The notes under the pieces are model-generated. The model was not told where the DNA came from. It saw only the letters and a list, made by a program, of their open reading frames with translations, and ran no database searches. A DNA stretch of 64,000 bases from Gordius sp. MW1 (Eukaryota; Nematomorpha; Gordioida; Gordea; Gordiidae): NCBI GenBank assembly GCA_964036665.1, contig OZ038533.1:759001-823000 (forward strand), in the 5' to 3' direction. Of this stretch, positions 1 to 9,992 are shown piece after piece. The translations under genes and the position numbers were made by a program. Every line of letters begins with the position of its first letter. The first letter of the stretch is position 1.

Positions 1-837
1 TTTCCAATGCAGAATTGGTTTTTGGGTACTTAAGTCAGATTTTCAATCTTGACCCTTCTTTATTTGTATTATGTAAAATATTTAGAGATGCACCGATACC
101 ACTATTTTGTGCCGATACCGATACCAGCCGATACTTAAGATTTTTTTGCCGATACCGATACCATGCCGATACTTATAATAAACAAAAATTTTATACTAAA
201 AAATATGTGCAAATTAAATTTTATAAATTAAGTCACATCCAAATTTTGGTAGATCCGAATTTTGACGATAAAACAATTGTAATATAATATTAATAATAAA
301 TTTTGTTATTAATTAATTCAAAAGTATTGTGATTAATAGATCAAAAAAGAAATTTAAATTTTATTATGGTACACTTTATATTTTATATAAATTTATTTTA
401 TAAAAAGTAAATATACGTGTATGCTTATATAGAAATATTATAGCCAATCAAATGAAACAATTTTCAAAAAATTTAAAAAGTTTTCTATTTTTTAATGGTA
501 AGAGATACTATAAATATTATTTTTTGAGTTTCATATTAAAAAAGGTATCGGCTGGTAATTGCCGATACTAGCAAAGTATCGGCCGATACTTTTGGCAAGG
601 TATCGGCGCCGATACCGTGCCGATACTTGGTATCGGTGCATCTCTAAATATTACATTTGCATTTTCTATGTTTTTTTTTATAATAAAACAATCTTTTTAT
701 TGTTTTGAGTTCGCATACACTTATACAAAGGGATAACGTAAAGGTTATCTATCCCCCAAAATGGGCTATGATCAGCTCCGGGCATTTTAAAAAAATTTAG
801 GATTTTTGTTTATTTACACTTAATTTGTGACAAAACT
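1..837 (-). repeat. Family T repeat copy, split by a hAT MITE
   Basis: Positions 1-82 and 647-837 read as the reverse complement of 41.82-42.07 kb. Shared landmarks are the TCAATCTTGACCCT stretch, the block around TTTTATTGTTTTGAGTTCGCA, and the end near GCCCGGGGC/GCTCCGGGC. The copy is cut by the window start, by the hAT MITE at 84-645, and at 838 by repeat A. It is non-coding. Confidence 0.55.
84..645. mobile_element. hAT-type MITE with CCGATA-motif ends
   Basis: The element is 562 bp with inverted ends AGAGATGCACCGATACC and GGTATCGGTGCATCTCT. The flanks AAATATTT (76-83) and AAATATTA (646-653) form an 8-bp target duplication with one mismatch, as expected for hAT. About 100 bp inside each end is packed with CCGATACC/GGTATCGG words, probably transposase-binding sites (inference). 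The interior is AT-rich without a coding region, so it is non-autonomous. Confidence 0.75.
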
Positions 838-910
838 ATTAATTGCTATGAAATTTATGGGCTCGCTTTTCTTTCCGTTTGTCCGTCCGTCCGTCCGTTG
901 TCCAACTTGT
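838..910 (+). repeat. Repeat A fragment (AATTGCTATGCAATT head)
   Basis: AATTGCTATGAAATTTATGG followed by CTCGCTTTT and a GTCC microsatellite matches the head of the repeat seen at 24.24 kb, 50.99 kb and, inverted, 15.45 kb. Only the head is present; it runs straight into the hairpin array. Confidence 0.55.
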
Positions 911-2250
911 ATTAATCTATTGATGTAGGTTCGAATCCCGGAGAGGGCAAATTTTTTTTATTTCTTTTAATTAATATAATGTTCTTGTTAATACCATTGA
1001 TAATAGGGCTTTTTGACCGTCTCCTGGCTACTGACTAATGGAAAAAAAATGACTATTAGCCAAAGTGTAAATTGAAATTTTTTTTTGTTTTTTGAATTGC
1101 TGTATTTGGTTAACATTGATAATTACCCTTTGCCTTCCCCCTACAATGGCCTATGCCTTTACTGATATAGGTCCCTGTGCCTCCCCCTACAAAGGCCTAT
1201 GCCTCTACTCATGTGGGTTCGAATCTCGGCGAGGGCAATTTTTTTTTATTTTTTCAAATTAATATATTGTTCTTGTTAATACTATTGATAATATGGCTTT
1301 TTGGCCGTCCGCTGGCTGCTGACCAATGGGAAATGACCATTGACCAAAGTGTGAATCGGATTTTTTGTTTGTTTTTTTTGTTTCTTATTTATATCCTTTT
1401 TGACCGTGTCCTGGTATTTACCAATAAAAATCATGACCATTGGCCAAAGTGATCAAACTTTTTTTTCGTTTTTTGAATTGCTATATCTGGTTAACATTGA
1501 TAATTACCCTGTGCCCCCCCCCCCCCACAAGGGCCTATGCTTCTATTGATATGGATCCCTGTGCCCCATCCCCCTACAAAGGCTTATGCCTCTACTGATG
1601 TGGGTTCGAATCCCGGAGAGGGCAAATATTCTTTTTCTTTTTTAATTAATATATTGTTCTTGTTAATACCATTTATAATATGACTTATTTACCGTGTCCT
1701 GGGTACTGACCAATGAAAAAAATGACCATTGGCCAAAGTATAAATCGAAAATTTTTTTCGTTTTTTTTGTCTCTTATGATTTTATATCCTTATTGACCCT
1801 CTCCTGGCTGCTGACCAATGGACGGACCATTAGCCAAAGTGTATCAAAATAATTATCTATATTATAAATACAGGCTATTTGGCCGCTTGCTGGCTACTGA
1901 CCAATAAATGACCACTGGCCAAAGTGAGATTAAAATTAAATTTTTTTCTCTAAAGTTTTATTATTGGCTGCTGGCTACTGACCAATGGATTAATTTCACC
2001 ACTTGCCAAAGTATGATTAAAATTGATTTTTTATCTAGATTATAATTATAGGCTAGTTATTTTGCTGTCTGCGACTATCAGAAAAAATGACCAATGGCCA
2101 AAGTGTATATCGCATTTTTTTCTATATAATTATAGGCTATTTGGCTTACTGACCAATGGGAAAAATGACCAATGGCCAAAGTCTGATTGGAAATTTTTTT
2201 CGTTTTTTAACATCTTGTTTATACTATACATATGCGCATGATGTGAATAG
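911..2250 (+). repeat. tRNA-headed SINE-like hairpin array
   Basis: Three heads resemble a tRNA T-arm/B box (GGTTCGAATCCC or a near variant) at about 930, 1207 and 1603. Each is followed by a GGCAA plus T-rich stretch. About nine hairpin units follow, in which GACCAATGG and CCATTGGCC flank a short A-rich loop, ending in CAAAGTGTGAATCG and a T-run. Related units recur at 54.48-54.66 kb and, inverted, at 62.56-64 kb. Short reading frames across it are low-complexity and not credible genes. Confidence 0.6.
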
Positions 2251-2989
2251 AGTCTATAGTCATAATTCAAATTATGGGTCGCCTACACCTAATTGTTAAA
2301 ATTTATACAATATCAAAAAAACTCTAACTTGAAAGTTGTACGTTTTGGATAAATGATTATTGGCTTTTCCAAGGTCATACCTTCTATTTGCGTTTTTTTC
2401 GTAATTTTGATTAATTTAGAAGTTGATAAATAAGAATGAATGTAAGAAAACCTATTCCTCAAAATCAAGTATAAAATGCAAAATAATAACCTAGTTTTTT
2501 TTCACACATATATTTAAAAAGCTAAATTTTTGTAAAACCTGCTATAAAACTTTTATTAATACTTTATTTATTGAGGAAAATTATTAATTATTTCACAAAA
2601 ATATTTAAAAAGCTACGTTTTTCTAAAACCTATAAAACATATATTAATACTTTATTTATTGAGGAAATTATAAATGAAAATAGTATATTTTAAAAACGAC
2701 TATAACGTTGTACGAGTAACCTGATTCCCTGCTTGACCATTGCCCCCCCCCCATTAGGCATTCACGCCCCTTCCCACCTTTCTCGCCCATAAATTGCATA
2801 GCAAATATGCTACGTTTATACGGATTATAGATGAGTTTCGTTCCCCCTTCCCTCCTGCACCTACCCCCCCCCCTCCTCTTCCCCTTCCCCTCCCCCCTTT
2901 TACTTATTACCTTCGATTTTTTTCCTATAATAAAAATAGACCTTAAAAATACATTTTTATAGGGTCTTACTCAAACTTCTTATAATGCT
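2251..2989. other. Gene-free AT-rich stretch with small repeats
   Basis: No gene is visible. A tandem duplication of about 85 bp (2503-2586 and 2594-2668) shares TATTTAAAAAGCTA and TTAATACTTTATTTATTGAGG. At 2772-2850 the ACCTTTCTCGCCCAT and TTGCATAGCAAATATGCT blocks match 61.95-62.07 kb in inverted orientation. C-runs lie at 2741-2751 and 2866-2930. Confidence 0.5.
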
Positions 2990-3126
2990 TTTATTAAAAG
3001 AGTGGATTAGGCATTGCTGTAGCTTGGGGGAGACAATGACAGGGTCCTTTTAAAATAAGATATTTTACACCTGCCTAAATTGCTTCCCTCCTCTAAATAT
3101 AATCCTCTCTACGCCCATATAATTAA
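2990..3126 (-). repeat. Family M repeat, left part (split by the MULE)
   Basis: This reads as the reverse complement of 41.463-41.62 kb (GAGTGGATTAGGCATTG, GACAATGACAGGGTC, CCTCTCTACGCCCATATAATT). Its continuation, GTATATAATCT..AAATGACAC, is at 12002, on the far side of the MULE. The intact paralogue near 41.4 kb therefore approximates the pre-insertion site. Confidence 0.65.
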
Positions 3127-3620
3127 GGCAACAAATTATTTTGCTTAGTTTTTTATTCAAAGTGCAAAGTTTTTTGCCATTTTTCACGTTTATTCAATTT
3201 GCCAAGTTTTTTATTAAATGTTAAGTTTTTTATTAAATGTTCAGATTTTTCATTATTTGCTCAGAGATTTATCACACTTGCCAAGTTTGTTTATGCAAAG
3301 TGGTTTTAAGCTTTTTTAAATAAAACAGATATAGGTACTGCCAAGTTTTTTTATGCAAAGTGGTTTTAAGCTTTTTTAAAAAAAACAGATATAGGTACGG
3401 GATTCGAACCTACGAGGTATTAAAGCCGGCCACACACAAACCACTAAGCTTTTAAACTTGAAAATATGTCTTGGATTATATCCTTTTATAGCTACACTCA
3501 CACTTGTTACAATTTATAAGCTACACAGCAAATATTTTCTATTTGTTTTACATTTCCTGCCCACATTTCATTTTTGAAAATAATATCTATTGTTTTACGT
3601 TTCCCGCCCACAATTCATTT
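3127..3620 (+). repeat. Left terminal region of the MULE
   Basis: Subterminal repeats (TTTTTTATTCAAAGTGCAAAG and variants; TGCTCAG) fill 3127-3280. A 60-bp unit is duplicated in tandem at 3280-3399 with about one base changed. 3440-3600 matches the reverse complement of 29.46-29.50 plus 29.90-30.00 kb in the deleted MULE copy. Confidence 0.6.
3392..3452 (-). other. tRNA-like promoter remnant inside the MULE end
   Basis: On the minus strand, AGCTTAGTGG (3450-3441) resembles a tRNA A box and GGTTCGAATCCC (3410-3399) is a perfect B box, about 40 bp apart as in a tRNA. I could not fold a complete cloverleaf, so this is a tRNA pseudogene or SINE head rather than a functional tRNA. Confidence 0.4.
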
Positions 3621-3689
3621 TTTAAAAATAATGGAGGTTTCTTATAAGGAAGTACCAGCTTAATTATCGGACGAAGAAGAACAAGTATT

Positions 3690-4231
3690 GGTCAAATTAA
3701 ACCCAAAAAGGTTCGTCCTTACAAGAAAATTACATATGAAAATGCATCGGAAGCTAAAAAATACATGGAAGAAATAAAATTTGGCGTTATTGTTATAGGA
3801 ACAACACCGAAATAGGGTTAAAGTTTATTACAGGTAATAGAATAGGTCAAATATCGCGGCCCTCGGTGTGAAGATTATACCTATTATATAAATCAATATA
3901 TAGGGTGATAATATTTCGGTCAGCTTCATTACATACACGTGATGAATTCGATATTAAGGGGTCAAAATTTGACAAAAGCGAAATTAAAAAAATGATTTCT
4001 ATGGGTCTTAGACCAAAATCTTTATTGAATAATCTTCAAAAGTCAGAGCAAGCGCCATCCTTAAATCAGTTAAGGAATTACCTTCGTTTTAAAAAAAGAA
4101 AAATATGGCCCCACTGCAATAAGCTTTGGGAGAATTAAAGCGTTGGCTAATTTTTAAATCCCCATTACCTGATGATAATGATATGCCTTATTCATTTCTT
4201 ACAGAACTCCGTTTATACCCAGCGGAATATT
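3690..4231 (+). pseudogene. MULE transposase, N-terminal part, broken
   Basis: Coding remains in shifting frames encode TYENASEAKKYMEEIKF, then a stretch with RIGQISRP and LYLLYK, and then RSASLHTRDEFDIKG. These look like a FLYWCH-type zinc-binding DNA-binding region (known from MULE proteins). Downstream, GLRPKSLLNNLQ and a YGPTAISFGRIKAL segment match the linker that precedes the MULE catalytic domain in this family. At least three frameshifts or stops break it, one close to 4105. It ends at PAEYL, where the solo LTR-like block begins. The rest of the gene resumes at 9993 after a deletion of the central part. Family assignment is from memory of MULE proteins. Confidence 0.55.
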
Positions 4232-4522
4232 TGTAGTAACAAATAGTATTTAATTGATTGCTCGCGGCATATTACTTCTTTAATTGACTCATTTATATTA
4301 CCTTATATAACTCGCTGCATACTACTTCGCGCGTTAATTGACCTAACACATATAGTCCGCGGATTCACCACTAAATGTTAATGACTTAATGTATTATTTC
4401 GATTAGCTCGCGATTATATAAAGAAGTGTTTCACACTTCTTTATTACTTACGAACTCTTTTCTTTTCCCTCACTTTATTATTTACCTTCAATAAAGAGTA
4501 CCCCCTCCCAATAAGTGTGTCA
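4232..4522 (+). mobile_element. Candidate solo LTR
   Basis: The block starts TGTAGTAACA and ends GTGTGTCA. It has a TATA-like ATTATATAAAG near 4413 and AATAAAG near 4489, the layout of an LTR. It interrupts the MULE transposase just after a coding stretch. I see no matching target duplication (AATATT before, AAAAAG after), so the boundaries and identity are uncertain. Confidence 0.35.
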
Positions 4523-4552
4523 AAAAAGGTTCATTAATAATATATAGTAGCT

Positions 4553-4817
4553 TGTAGGGAAAATCTACTTACCTTGGAATTGGATACGTACAAGGTGAAA
4601 GAAGACAGAATACACACCCATCATTTAACTGTCGTCGTTATTATAGTTACCTTGGAATTGGATATGTACAAGGTGAAAGAAGACAGAATACACACCCATC
4701 ATTTAAATGCCATCATTATCTATTACTAAATTACTATATAAACTCTCCATTTATAATTCCATCATTCAGTGTTGCGTTTTTTCCTTAATAAATTATTTTC
4801 CCCTCCTTCTCCCTACA
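4553..4817 (+). repeat. 5' LTR of the Gypsy element
   Basis: It runs from TGTAGGGAAAATC to CTCCCTACA. A block of about 76 bp (TTACCTTGGAATTGGATA ... ACACACCC) is present twice inside each LTR, possibly a duplicated enhancer (inference). CTATATAAACTC near 4733 is a TATA box candidate and AATAAATT near 4787 a polyadenylation signal. Confidence 0.9.
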
Positions 4818-4819
4818 AT

Positions 4820-4830
4820 TGGTGACCCCG
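4820..4830 (+). other. Primer-binding site (tRNA-Trp type)
   Basis: TGGTGACCCCG lies 2 bp after the 5' LTR and is complementary to the 3' end of animal tRNA-Trp including CCA. The match stops after 11 bases. Confidence 0.7.
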
Positions 4831-5026
4831 CTTAACGGGGGGAGCCGAATGTATTTGATTCCCCCCCCCAAAAAAAAAAAAATTTATAACCTCAACTCTA
4901 CATTTTTGTTTTTTATCTCCCCCATAACAGTACCTTTGATTATTTTTGGGCACTAGTTTCTAAATCACCAAATACGACACAGACAAAGAGATCGAGAGAC
5001 AAAACAATCTATCCTTCAACTAACAA

Positions 5027-5204
5027 ACAATCCCAAGGTAACTGTGTCCCAATATGTAGGACGAATCTAACTACAATCCCAAGGTAGTCCCAATATGTAG
5101 AACGAATCTAACTACAATCCCAAGGTAAATGTGTCCCAATATGTGGAACGAACCTAACTACAATCCCAAGGTAAATGTGTCCCAAATGTGGAGCGAACCT
5201 AATT
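5027..5204 (+). repeat. Four tandem 36-46 bp units in the Gypsy leader
   Basis: Four units begin ACAATCCCAAGGTA and contain GTCCCAATATGT and ACGAA(T/C)CTAACT. They lie between the primer site and gag, in the untranslated leader, and may serve RNA packaging or translation (speculation). Confidence 0.8.
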
Positions 5205-5483
5205 ATCTGGGTGCGATTACGATGACAATCTAAACGTCACAACACTAAAGAATGTTTTTTGCAACGTTTGCCGAAATAGAAATTGTCCACTACTCAACAC
5301 GGCCATCACAAACAACACAACACAAACAACCTTCACGGCCTTTAAGAGCAAAGACTAACCTTTCGGCGAAACAATGCAAATTTTTTTTTCTTTTTTCTCC
5401 TCCAACCATCTCATGAATTAATTAGTTATTGCTCGCAAACAATCATTTTTTTCCCCAAATAGTATTCATATAGAAAGTTCTAA

Positions 5484-6280
5484 ATGGAAAATTTTACAGA
5501 TAAACAGGAATGTGAAGCCACTATCCTGCTGAAAATACCCACATTTTATCGCAGAAATGTTAGAATTTGGCTTGCCCAAGCAGAAGCCGTATTTCAGGCA
5601 AGAAGAATTACCTCCGAAAAAACAAAATTTGGTTACATTCTCGAAACGTTACCCCCAGAAATCGCCGATGAGGTAGAGGATTTAATCATTAATATCCCAT
5701 CTGATCAACCATTTCAGAAACTCAAACAAGCACTTATCAAGAGGGTCGGCAACTCAGATGAATCAAGATTGATGGAATTCTTAACGGCAGTGGATTTAGG
5801 GGATAGATCCCCATCTCAGCTTTTACGGTACATGAAGAGTTTAGTAGGTCCATACGTTCTTGACCAAAAGATTCTAAAGGAACTCTGGCTCAACAAATTA
5901 CCTAGTGAACTCATCCCCATATTAGTCTCCTTTACTGAAGATACTGCACTTGAGAAACTTGCGGAAACTGCCGACCGAATCGTGCTGACAAAAAAATCTA
6001 ATTATGTTAATAACATTCATAATCAAAAAAAACACTCCACTGATGCTTACCCTAAAGAACTAACAGAAGTTTTAGCTGCTCTAAATAGGACTTTAGAAAA
6101 GATAGGTCAACCCCAGAACACTTTTCAACCACAACCCCAGAACACTTTTCAACCATCTGGGATTTCGAACAACAGACAATGGTGCTGGTACCATGATACC
6201 TGGGAACGAACGCCAGGAAATGTGTCCAACCATGTTATTTCGAAAAAGGGTTAAAAAGACAGGCCTACCAGTAAAGGCGA
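5484..6280 (+). pseudogene. gag: Gypsy gag, frameshifted and interrupted
   Basis: The start ATG at 5484 opens a 256-residue frame. Residues 12-40 (LLKIPTFYRRNVRIWLAQAE) and the following helices (FGYILETLPPE, LKQALIKRVG) match the capsid-like domain of arthropod-type Gypsy gag. Near residue 231 the zinc motif starts as CWYHDTW. The second half (KCVQPCYF) is in another frame, so a frameshift lies near 6210. The complete motif would be C-x2-H..C-x3-C, the CHCC finger of CsRn1 elements. A duplicated TTTTCAACC(A)CAACCCCAGAACAC block at 6110-6150 gives a short Gln/Pro repeat. The gene is then cut by a solo LTR at 6281. The product would assemble the cytoplasmic particle. Confidence 0.85.
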
Positions 6281-6676
6281 TGTCGTATATGTCGTCTGAC
6301 ATATACGTTTTAAATATCTGTGGTGTGGGAGAGAGGGGTGGGATAGCGGTCAGATGCAAGGGGAATTTACCAGATGCTAGACGATAGTAGGCTGGAGACA
6401 AAGAGGGTCTAGTAACAACTGGCGCAGAGAATAACAACTGGCGCAAGGGCTCAGTGAAGAGGGGAATTATTATCAGAGACAAAGAACACACATCATCGAA
6501 CATCATTGAATTATTAATTAATTCCTCTCGTAAAAACATGTTGTAAATCGGTGGGCATATTATTTTTGGTATTATCCTGATTACGAACATCGTCTGTATA
6601 AGAATTTGAGTTGATATATAATAAAGATCGTATCCGAAAGTGAATAATCAACGTGTAGTAAATTGGATAATTAACA
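6281..6676 (+). mobile_element. Solo LTR of another retrotransposon inside gag
   Basis: This 396-bp block starts TGTCGTATATGTCG and ends GGATAATTAACA, flanked by a perfect 5-bp duplication GGCGA (6276-6280 and 6677-6681). TATATAATAAAG near 6617 resembles a promoter or polyadenylation region. TG...CA ends plus a 5-bp duplication are the signature of a solo LTR left by LTR-LTR recombination. Removing it rejoins gag-side sequence to the start of pol. Short frames inside it are spurious. Confidence 0.8.
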
Positions 6677-6683
6677 GGCGATA

Positions 6684-9656
6684 GCTGGATCCGGCCATAT
6701 CAACCACAATCGCCTTTTCTATGTATTTGACAAAATATCAGGATTACGTTATTTGATTGATACGGGAGCCCAAATCAGTGTAATTCCACCGACAACCAAA
6801 ACTAAAGTAACTTTTAATGGATTATGTTTAAAAGCAGCTAATTTGAGCAATATAAATACTTATGATCAAATATCTCTAACATTGGACATAGGGTTAAAAA
6901 GAGAATTTAAATGGACATTTTTGATAGCAGATGTTCATTCACCGATATTGGGTTCAGACTTTTTATCACACTTTGGTTTAATAATTGATGTTAAAAATAA
7001 ACGCATAATTAATCCACAAAATTTTTTTCTAAAATTATCGAATATAACCAATTCCTCAATACCATCTATAAACAATCCAATTCCACAGAATAATGATTTC
7101 TACTCCATATTAAAACAATTTCCTGATATTACCAAGCCACCAGATTTTAATGACAAAGTAAAACATAATACTAAACACCATATTATAACAAAAGGACCAG
7201 CGATACATTGTTCTACGCGACGTTTAAACCCCGAAAAATTCCAAATAGCAAAAAAAGAATTTGAGGAGATGAACAGATTAGGCATAATACGACCCTCACA
7301 TAGTAAATGGTCATCCCGTTTACACATGGTCCCAAAAGAGACCCCAGGAACATGGCGTCCATGTGGAGATTTTAGAATGCTTAATTACGCAACAAAACCT
7401 GATAGATACCCTATTCCACATCTACATGATTTCACTTTAAATCTAACAGGCAAATCTGTTTTTTCAAAGTTGGATTTAGTAAAAGCTTACCATCAAATTC
7501 CGATGGCACCAGAGGACATCCCGAAGACCGCAATTACAACACCTTTTGGACTTTTTGAATTTTTAAGAATGCCTTTCGGAGTACGGAACGCAGCACAAAC
7601 CTTTCAACGCCTCATAGATGACATTTTTTAATGGTTTGGATTTTGTGTATGCTTACATAGATGATATACTTATCGCCAGTTCCCCAGAATATCAACACAA
7701 ATTACACCTATCAACAGTTTTTAAACGGTTACAAACATATGGTATTCGCATCAATCTATCAAAATGTTCTCTGGGAGTAAAATCATTAAACTTTCTCGGT
7801 CATTATGTTGATAAAAATGGCATACGCCCCTTGTCAAACAAAATTGATGCAATTAGAGATTTTCCGATTCCTCAAACGATGAAGAGTTTGAAGCGTTTTT
7901 TAGGTATGGTGAATTTTTATAGACGTTTTATACCAAATTGTGCTTCAATTTCGAAGCCACTTACCGACTTATTAAACAATGATGATAAAAATATTCAAAT
8001 AACGGAGGCAGAAATGAGTTCATTTAATCTCTTAGAACAAAGATTAATTAAAGCAACTAATTTAGGATTCTTGAAACCAAACAGTTGGTTAACATTAACC
8101 ACAGATGCTTCGAATCTAGCAGTCGGGGGAGTTTTGCATCAGGTAAGCAATAACAAACAAGAACCATTAGCTTTTTTTCTCAAAAATTATTAGCAGCTCA
8201 AACACGATATAGTAGGTTTGGTCGAGAATTACTAGCCATTTATTTAGCGATTAAACATTTCAAACATATCCTCGAGGGACGCAATTTTACTATATTTACA
8301 GATCATAAACCTTTAATTTATGCTTTCCAGGCAAAAATTGATCGGTATTCACCTAGAGAGATCCGTCATTTGGATTATATCTCTCAATTTAGTACAGACA
8401 TTCGCTTTATAAAGGGTAATAGTAATATTACAGCGGACCGATCAGACATAACTTCTTTAACTCTACCTATTTGTCCTAATGAGAGCCAAATAATTTTGAA
8501 CCAAAAGGAGGATACTGAGTTATTGCTGAACACCAAATCTTTACTTCTCGTAAAATTAAAAAGTCCCAGTTGTCAAGAAGACATTCTTTGCGACATATCG
8601 ACAGGTTCACCTCGACCACTTATCCCAACTAAACTGAGAAAGTATTTTTTCGATCACTTTCACTCCACATCCCGGGATTCGGGCAACTCAGAGACTAATT
8701 ACTCGCAGTTGTGTGGCCATCAATGAATAAAGATATTCGGAATCGGACAAAAGAATGCATAAAATGCCAAAAATCTAAGGTAAACAAACACACAATTACT
8801 TCACCTGGCATTTTTGACGACACCGACGAAAGGTTTAGTCACGTGCATTTAGATGTAGTAGGTCCTTTGCCACCTTCATCTCATTACACCCATATTTTTA
8901 CAGCCATTGATCGCTTTACGAGATGGCCTATCGCAATACCAATCAACGAGATATCAGCGGAAAATTTAGCTAGAATATTTATTGAACACTGGATTCCCAA
9001 CTTTGGTGTCCCAAAGGTAATAACTACGGATAGAGGTGCTCAATTTACATCCAGATTTCGAGAATTATCATCCACATTAGGATCTGACCACTACAGCCTA
9101 CCACCCGTGTTCTAATGGTTTAGTTGAACGCTTTTATAGGCAATTAAAGGCTTCCATCATGACACAAGAAGATACGACAAAATGGAGTGAAACACTACCA
9201 TTAATTCTTCTCAGCATTAGGTCGACAATCAAAGAAGATATTGGATACACTCCTTCAGAGATGGTTTATGGGACGACGTTAAGGCTACCAGGAGAATTTT
9301 TTCAAAAATCGTTCATAGACTCATCAAAACCAGGTTATGTTATTAGACTTAAGGAAATAATGCAAAATTTAAAATTTTGCCCTACCAGAAGACATGATAA
9401 GAAGGAATATATCCCTAATAATTTAAAAACATCTGATTATGTTTTTGTACGCAATGACAAAGTCAGAAAATCTTTACAACCCCCATATGATGGACCCTTT
9501 AAAGTACTAAAAAGAAGAAAAAAAAAATTGAAAAAGATAATAAAGAGGAAACCATATCAATTGACAGACTCAAACCAGCATGGATCGAAACAAAAGAAGA
9601 TGATAGTAACACTTTACCTCTCCAACAACGGATTTCTAGATATGGAAGAACTATAA
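6684..9656 (+). pseudogene. pol: Gypsy pol polyprotein, frameshifted
   Basis: The order is protease with [13 protein letters not shown] (about 6750), then reverse transcriptase with [26 protein letters not shown] and YIDDILIA (about 7650), then RNase H with TTDASNLAVGG, FTDHKPL and a DALSR-like end, then integrase with HLDVVGPLP, AIDRFTRWP and TTDRGAQF, and a C-terminal DYVFVRND chromatin/nucleic-acid binding tail. Breaks are at about 7626 (one extra T in a T-run), about 8178 (T-run), about 8690 and about 9090. Apart from these the catalytic motifs are intact. The product would copy the element RNA and insert the cDNA in the nucleus. The homopolymer breaks could be real or assembly errors. 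Confidence 0.92.
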
Positions 9657-9711
9657 CTATTCCACAAAAATTTTCTTCTTATAAATTATAATGTAAATGT
9701 GTTTTTTTTTT

Positions 9712-9722
9712 AGAGGGGGAGT
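9712..9722 (+). other. Polypurine tract
   Basis: AGAGGGGGAGT follows a T-run and ends 3 bp before the 3' LTR; it is the expected primer for plus-strand DNA. Confidence 0.8.
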
Positions 9723-9725
9723 ATC

Positions 9726-9988
9726 TGTAGGGAAAATTTACTTACCTTGGAATTGGATACGTACAAGGTGAAAGAAGACAGAATACACACCCTTGATTTA
9801 AATGTCGTCGTTATTATAGTTACCTTGGAATTGGATATTTACAAGGTGAAAGAAGACAGAATACACACCCATCATTTAAATGCCATCATTATCTATTACT
9901 AAATTACTATATAAACTCTCCATTTATAATTCCATCATTCAGTGTTGCGTTTTTCCCTTAATAAATTTTTCCCCTCCTTCTCTCTAAA
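9726..9988 (+). repeat. 3' LTR of the Gypsy element
   Basis: It matches the 5' LTR over its length with about eight substitutions and a short indel in the T-run near the end, and keeps the same internal duplication. It is followed by the AGCT duplication. Confidence 0.9.
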
Positions 9989-9992
9989 AGCT

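Larger units (their letters stand above)
4549..9992 (+). mobile_element. Gypsy (Ty3) LTR retrotransposon, CsRn1-like
   Basis: This is a complete-length element: AGCT target duplication (4549-4552 and 9989-9992), two LTRs of about 265 bp, a primer-binding site, gag, pol and a polypurine tract. Pol order is protease, reverse transcriptase, RNase H, integrase, which defines Gypsy. The CHCC-type gag zinc motif and the TGGTGACCCCG primer site, matching the tRNA-Trp 3' end, are known traits of the CsRn1 clade. The LTRs differ at roughly 8 of 263 positions by eye, so the insertion is fairly recent, yet gag and pol have several frameshifts. It splits the MULE transposase gene. Confidence 0.9.

Noticed and set aside
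2716-2930. G/C-rich stretches as possible promoter or CpG island
   Set aside because: They are C homopolymers and simple CCCTTCC repeats without CpG richness or a downstream gene.
6093-6590. 165-residue minus-strand frame
   Set aside because: It is antisense to gag and crosses into a solo LTR whose insertion is recent, so it cannot be an old gene.
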